Shown here one piece after another: positions 5,209 through 8,564 of a DNA stretch of 8,564 bases. The notes under the pieces are model-generated. The model made no database searches, was not told the DNA's origin, and saw only the letters and a program-made list of their open reading frames with translations. Origin of the DNA: Candidatus Blautia intestinipullorum (GTDB taxonomy: Bacteria > Bacillota > Clostridia > Lachnospirales > Lachnospiraceae); contig DWVA01000097.1 of assembly GCA_019120475.1 (NCBI GenBank), positions 1 to 8,564 of the forward strand. Reading direction: 5' to 3'. A program made the position numbers and the translations under genes. How positions within the stretch are numbered: the first letter of the stretch is position 1; each line of letters starts with the position of its first letter.

Positions 5209-7740
5209 TTATGCGTGAAACATTTCCTTAAATGTTTTCTTCCGCTCGACAGCCTCTGTAACGGCCGCCATTTTTGATGTATCTCCGATGAGGATCGCTC
5301 CGCAGAGACGATTATTCAGGAAGTAATATTTTTCGTACTGTTTACGTCCCATATCCTTAAATTCCACGGTACGGTAGATAAGATTCGGGTTCTTGCCGTT
5401 GTCTCCGATGGCGTAAAGCCCGGTATTCATTCCATGGAAGGAAAGACCGGCGGAAACAGTTGTATAGGTAAGATGATCTCCCGCCGCGTTGGCGCCTGCC
5501 ACTTTGCCCTGTTCCAGAGCCTGAGGCCAGATCGCATAATTGACGCCCTCATACTCCGCACAGTCTCCGCAGGCATAAATATCGCTGCAGCTTGTCATCA
5601 TTTCTTCATTTACCACTACGCCTCTGTTGATCTTAAGTCCCGCATTCTGCGCAATCGCCGCATTCGCCCGCACTCCGGCGGAAACGATCACCAGATCCGC
5701 CGGGAATTCTCTGCCGTCACCCAGTTTTACAGAAGAAACAGAGGTATCTCCTTCTATGGACGCGATCTGCACTCCCGCATGGATATCGATTCCGCAGCTC
5801 TGGCTGACAGCAGTCAGCATTTCACTTGCGGAAGCGTCCAGCTGGCGTCCCATGATCTGCGGAGCCGCTTCCAGAACCACTACCTGTTTTTTTGCTTTTT
5901 TCATCTCCCAGGCTGCCTCAAGGCCAAGAACTCCTCCTCCGATCACTACCACATTGTTTACTCTGTCCAGTATGGATTCCAGCTTTTCAATATCGGACAT
6001 ACGGCGGATAGCGATCACCTCCGGCTTATCTGTTCCCGGAATAGGCGGAATAAAGCACTCAGATCCAAGAGCATAAACAAGTTTTGTATATTTCAGCTTC
6101 GTTCCGTCGGAAAGCTCCACTTCCTTCTCTTCTGTATTTACTGCGGTCACTTCTTTATCCAGAAGCAGGTGTATATTGTTTTCCTCATACCATTCTTTCG
6201 GCTCTACCTGGATCTGTTCGGCGTTCAGCTCCGCTACCATGGATTTTGTCAGCATCGGACGGTTATAAGTAACATAAGGCTCGTTGGAGATCATGATAAT
6301 AGAGCCTGTCAGGTCTCTTTCTCTGATCGCCTTCGCCGCGCTTAAGCCTGCCGCTCCGTTTCCTATGATCACATAGAAATTCTCCGTATCATTGCGGAAG
6401 CTGCTCTCTTCCATATCTACCGGAACAAAGTTTTCTTTTCCTACGCCGCAAACAGGACAGATTTCCAGAGAAGAATCGAAAATTTCCCCACATACGAGAC
6501 ATTTCACCAGAGTGCGGGCTCCCTTTGCTTTCTTTGGATTTTCTTTTTCCTGAAGGATGCATCCGAAATTATAGCCGTATTCATAAGCGTCCAGAAGATT
6601 ATTTTCCGAAGGCTTGAAGCGGATCTTCAGGCCGTCCACCACCTTCATACGAAGCTGTTTCAGTCTTTCCAGAATATGGGGCACGCCCTCTCCGCTCCAG
6701 CCGTAGCTTCCGAAAGCGCTGGCCAGCTTGCCGCCGTGGGTTCCCGCAAAGATGGCGGTAGTAAGATCCCAGATAGGTTTCAGAGCCTCTCCCACGATGG
6801 TAGGCGTACCGAACAGGATGCCGTCCGCAAATCCCAGTTCTTCCAGAACTTTGGCCTGATCCGCCTCCACCATGTCGTAGCTTCTGACATCAATATCGCC
6901 GCTGTCCTCGATTCCTCTCTGGATTTCCTGGGCGATCTGTTTCGTATATCCATAGGCGCTTACATATGGAATGATCACCGTTTTTTTCTTATTTGGATTG
7001 ACTACCGTACACCATTCCTCATAGGTGTTATACATAAAGTCGATCTTTTCATCGATCACCGGTCCATGTCCGGGACAGATCATGGAAACGTCCAGTTCTC
7101 TTACTCTGGCAAGGGCCTTCAGCATATATGGCTTAAATGGCCCTATGATACAGTCGAAATAATATTTCGTAGCCCGCATATATCCCTCATGGTCTGTAAC
7201 CTTGCTGGCCAGAACATCATGAAAGCCGTAATGAGAACCAAAGGAATCGCAGGTCACAAGGATCTGTTCCTCCTCGATATAGGTATACATAGTATCCGGC
7301 CAGTGAAGATTCGGCACTACCAGGAACCGCAGAGTCTTTCCGCCGATTTCCATTGTCTGATTGTCTTTTACGGCAATGGAAGTAAAATCTCCGTTGACGA
7401 TCTCTTTCAGAAAGCCGATGGCGCAGCCTGTAGCCACAATCTTCATCTGAGGGCTGTATTCCAGAAGCTTTTCAATACTTCCCGCATGATCCGGCTCCGT
7501 ATGATCTACGATCAGATAATCGATTTTCGTCACGTCTATGATCTCTTTCAGCTTGTCCAGATATTCGTCAAAGAATTTTTCCTTGGCGGTCTCAAACAGT
7601 ACGGTCTTTCCGCCAGCTTTCCATACATAGGAATTATAGGTCGTGCCGAATTCCGTGTACATGATGATGTCAAACACACGAAGATTGTCGTCCACAATAC
7701 CAGCCCAGTAGAATCCGTCTCTCAGTTCCAGTGTTTTCAT
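5209..7740 (-). CDS. Class F-type flavodiiron protein: NADH:O2/NO reductase with rubredoxin and NADH:rubredoxin reductase domains
   Basis: This 843-residue protein should reduce O2 to water, and/or NO to N2O, with NADH, protecting an anaerobe's cytosol. Residues 1-250 form the metallo-beta-lactamase-like diiron domain with ligand set His80, Glu82, Asp84, His85, His146, Asp165 and His225. Residues 252-400 form a flavodoxin-like FMN domain (SAYGYT 261-266, GTPTIVGEALKP 311-322, FGSYGWSG 343-350). Residues 411-440 form a short-spaced rubredoxin: Cys414-x2-Cys417-x10-Cys428-x2-Cys431. Residues 454-843 form a two-dinucleotide-fold FAD reductase with GNGAAG (460-465), GGGVLG (601-606) and the FAD motif ACGD (723-726). 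Glu624 at the end of the second strand of the NAD fold favours NADH. The same domain order is known from a characterised C. difficile enzyme. The ATG at 7740 has AGAGGGA about 6 bases upstream. O2 versus NO preference cannot be read from the sequence. Confidence 0.95.
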   Translation of the reverse strand: MKTLELRDGFYWAGIVDDNLRVFDIIMYTEFGTTYNSYVWKAGGKTVLFETAKEKFFDEYLDKLKEIIDVTKIDYLIVDHTEPDHAGSIEKLLEYSPQMKIVATGCAIGFLKEIVNGDFTSIAVKDNQTMEIGGKTLRFLVVPNLHWPDTMYTYIEEEQILVTCDSFGSHYGFHDVLASKVTDHEGYMRATKYYFDCIIGPFKPYMLKALARVRELDVSMICPGHGPVIDEKIDFMYNTYEEWCTVVNPNKKKTVIIPYVSAYGYTKQIAQEIQRGIEDSGDIDVRSYDMVEADQAKVLEELGFADGILFGTPTIVGEALKPIWDLTTAIFAGTHGGKLASAFGSYGWSGEGVPHILERLKQLRMKVVDGLKIRFKPSENNLLDAYEYGYNFGCILQEKENPKKAKGARTLVKCLVCGEIFDSSLEICPVCGVGKENFVPVDMEESSFRNDTENFYVIIGNGAAGLSAAKAIRERDLTGSIIMISNEPYVTYNRPMLTKSMVAELNAEQIQVEPKEWYEENNIHLLLDKEVTAVNTEEKEVELSDGTKLKYTKLVYALGSECFIPPIPGTDKPEVIAIRRMSDIEKLESILDRVNNVVVIGGGVLGLEAAWEMKKAKKQVVVLEAAPQIMGRQLDASASEMLTAVSQSCGIDIHAGVQIASIEGDTSVSSVKLGDGREFPADLVIVSAGVRANAAIAQNAGLKINRGVVVNEEMMTSCSDIYACGDCAEYEGVNYAIWPQALEQGKVAGANAAGDHLTYTTVSAGLSFHGMNTGLYAIGDNGKNPNLIYRTVEFKDMGRKQYEKYYFLNNRLCGAILIGDTSKMAAVTEAVERKKTFKEMFHA
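5218..5237 (-). repeat. Perfect inverted repeat at the 3' end of the flavodiiron gene
   Basis: AAACATTT and AAATGTTT form a perfect 8-bp inverted repeat around a 4-base centre (AAGG on the coding strand), ending 7 bases before the flavodiiron stop codon. It encodes part of the C-terminal TFKEMF. It is AT-rich and followed by no U-run, so it is not a terminator. It may be a weak mRNA hairpin or a protein site, or chance within coding sequence. Confidence 0.3.
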
Positions 7741-7779
7741 AATCGTCCCTCTCTTTCTTTTATTGTTTCTCTCCTGTAC

Positions 7780-7799
7780 AGGCTTTTCTTCAAAAGCCC
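7780..7799 (-). other. Intercistronic hairpin between the HAD and flavodiiron genes
   Basis: GGCTTTT and AAAAGCC (7781-7798) form a perfect 7-bp stem around a 4-base loop, extended by one G-U pair on the transcribed strand. It begins just after the HAD stop codon. The downstream sequence is GTACAGGAGAG, with no U-run, so termination is unlikely. A partial attenuation or mRNA-stability role is inference. I see no convincing promoter in this 63-base gap. Confidence 0.45.
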
Positions 7800-7803
7800 G
7801 ATG

Positions 7804-8564
7804 TCAGATCAGTTTCAGTGCCTCCAGTCCTTTTTTGATCCCGTCGTGGAACATATCCGCCGTTATATGATCCGCCAGTTCTATGATCGCTTTTGAAGCG
7901 TTTCCCATAGCCACTTTGACAGCCGCATATTCAAACATGGAAAGATCGTTGTTGCTGTCCCCGAACACCACTGTATTTTCCCATGGAATATTAAAAATCC
8001 TGCATACCGCGGCGATTCCCACAGCCTTATTGTATCCCTTTGGCACAAATTCTATGGTCGTTCCCACAAAAGAATTATTTTCATGGCGGATAACATCATA
8101 ATATTCAGACAGCTCCCGGCAGGCTTTTTCATCATCACAGCCTTCCTGCATCTTCGCGCTGATCTTGTTGATGTGCATCTGCTTCTCATTTCCCCGGATC
8201 GGCCTCCACTTGCTTCCCAGGGCCTCTGTGATCAGATCCCGGTACCAGTTTACCTCCGTAGTATATTCTTCCATATCATAGTACATAAAGTCCGCGCCCT
8301 CCATTACCGGGACAAGACCGTACTTCCGCAGGATCTCTACAGATTTTTCCGCCACCTCTTCCGGCATTTCTTTATTGAAAAGCCTTTGGCCGTTCTTCTC
8401 GATCGTAGCGCCGCAGGCGCTGATCATCCCGGTAAAGGGAATCTGCTCCAGGTACCAGGGTACAAAGGCCCGGCTGCGTCCGGTACAGAGCCACGCCTCA
8501 TGTCCATTGTCTACAAGGCGGCGGATCGCTTCGATAGCGCTTTCCGGCACGCCTTTTTTTATAT
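7804..8564 (-). CDS. HAD-superfamily (Cof/IIB-like) sugar-phosphatase-type hydrolase, N-terminus beyond right edge
   Basis: This is a Mg-dependent phosphohydrolase of the haloacid dehalogenase superfamily, Cof-like subfamily IIB, acting on small phosphorylated metabolites such as sugar or flavin phosphates. The frame stays open to the right edge. The catalytic DxDGT motif I is not in the window and should lie a few codons outside. Counting from the GTG at 8550, motif II is CTGRS (Thr23), the C2 cap spans about 60-165, motif III Lys is in GYNKAVG (Lys175), and motif IV is GDSNND (197-202). The GTG at 8550 is not taken as a start because family members always have motif I upstream and the frame continues without a stop (...IKKGV). 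The gene ends 63 bases before the flavodiiron gene, which could be cotranscribed. The substrate is not predictable from this portion. Confidence 0.9.
   Translation of the reverse strand, partial: IKKGVPESAIEAIRRLVDNGHEAWLCTGRSRAFVPWYLEQIPFTGMISACGATIEKNGQRLFNKEMPEEVAEKSVEILRKYGLVPVMEGADFMYYDMEEYTTEVNWYRDLITEALGSKWRPIRGNEKQMHINKISAKMQEGCDDEKACRELSEYYDVIRHENNSFVGTTIEFVPKGYNKAVGIAAVCRIFNIPWENTVVFGDSNNDLSMFEYAAVKVAMGNASKAIIELADHITADMFHDGIKKGLEALKLI

Noticed and set aside
6676..7896. A 406-codon open frame on the plus strand, opposite the flavodiiron gene
   Set aside because: It is fully antisense to a strongly supported gene and has no recognisable domain or matching ribosome-binding site. It is best explained as a codon-bias shadow.
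8548..8550. GTG at 8550 as the start of the HAD gene
   Set aside because: The frame is open to the edge and the essential motif I (DxDGT) must lie upstream, so the gene is taken as partial.
8554..8560. Seven-A run in the HAD gene, considered as a frameshift or slippage site
   Set aside because: The frame reads cleanly on both sides as far as visible, and there is too little sequence to the right to judge.

Overview
All genes in the window lie on the minus strand and are tightly packed. They read as ordinary low-to-mid GC Clostridia genes. The combination of a multidomain flavodiiron protein, a class I ketol-acid reductoisomerase, AzlCD and GH13 oligo-1,6-glucosidase genes suggests a strict anaerobe, most likely of the Lachnospiraceae or relatives. 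This placement is inferred from protein style and gene content, since no rRNA or other phylogenetic marker is present. I see no mobile element, tRNA, rRNA or CRISPR array.

In transcription order (high to low coordinates), the window opens with a HAD-IIB phosphatase cut by the right edge. Next is an 843-residue class F-type flavodiiron protein that joins a diiron/FMN oxygen (or NO) reductase, a short-spaced rubredoxin and an NADH:rubredoxin reductase in one chain. It is followed by an oligo-1,6-glucosidase (GH13), a cytosolic tyrosine/lipid-type phosphatase with an N-terminal PH-like extension, and the branched-chain amino-acid exporter pair azlC-azlD. Gaps are 63, 32 and 19 bases, followed by stop/start overlap at phosphatase-azlC (if the upstream GTG is used) and at azlC-azlD. 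The run from glucosidase to azlD is therefore very probably one transcript, and the two genes before it may belong to it.

After azlD there is a 110-base gap with a near-consensus sigma-A promoter (TTGACA, 16 bases, TATAAT). It drives ilvN (acetolactate synthase regulatory subunit) and ilvC (ketol-acid reductoisomerase, running off the left edge). The predicted leader is only about 50 nt, too short for a T-box or a classical leader-peptide attenuator. No terminator is visible after azlD, so read-through from the exporter operon into the biosynthesis operon is possible.

Functionally the left half is a branched-chain amino-acid module, with synthesis (ilvN, ilvC) and export (azlCD) side by side. 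The right half mixes oxygen/NO defence, isomalto-oligosaccharide use and two phosphatases. I found no clearly new system. The points most worth a second look are the all-in-one NADH:O2/NO reductase, the PH-like/phosphatase fusion with an altered P-loop, the acidic cofactor loop in IlvC, and the placement of these genes directly before azlCD and ilvNC.
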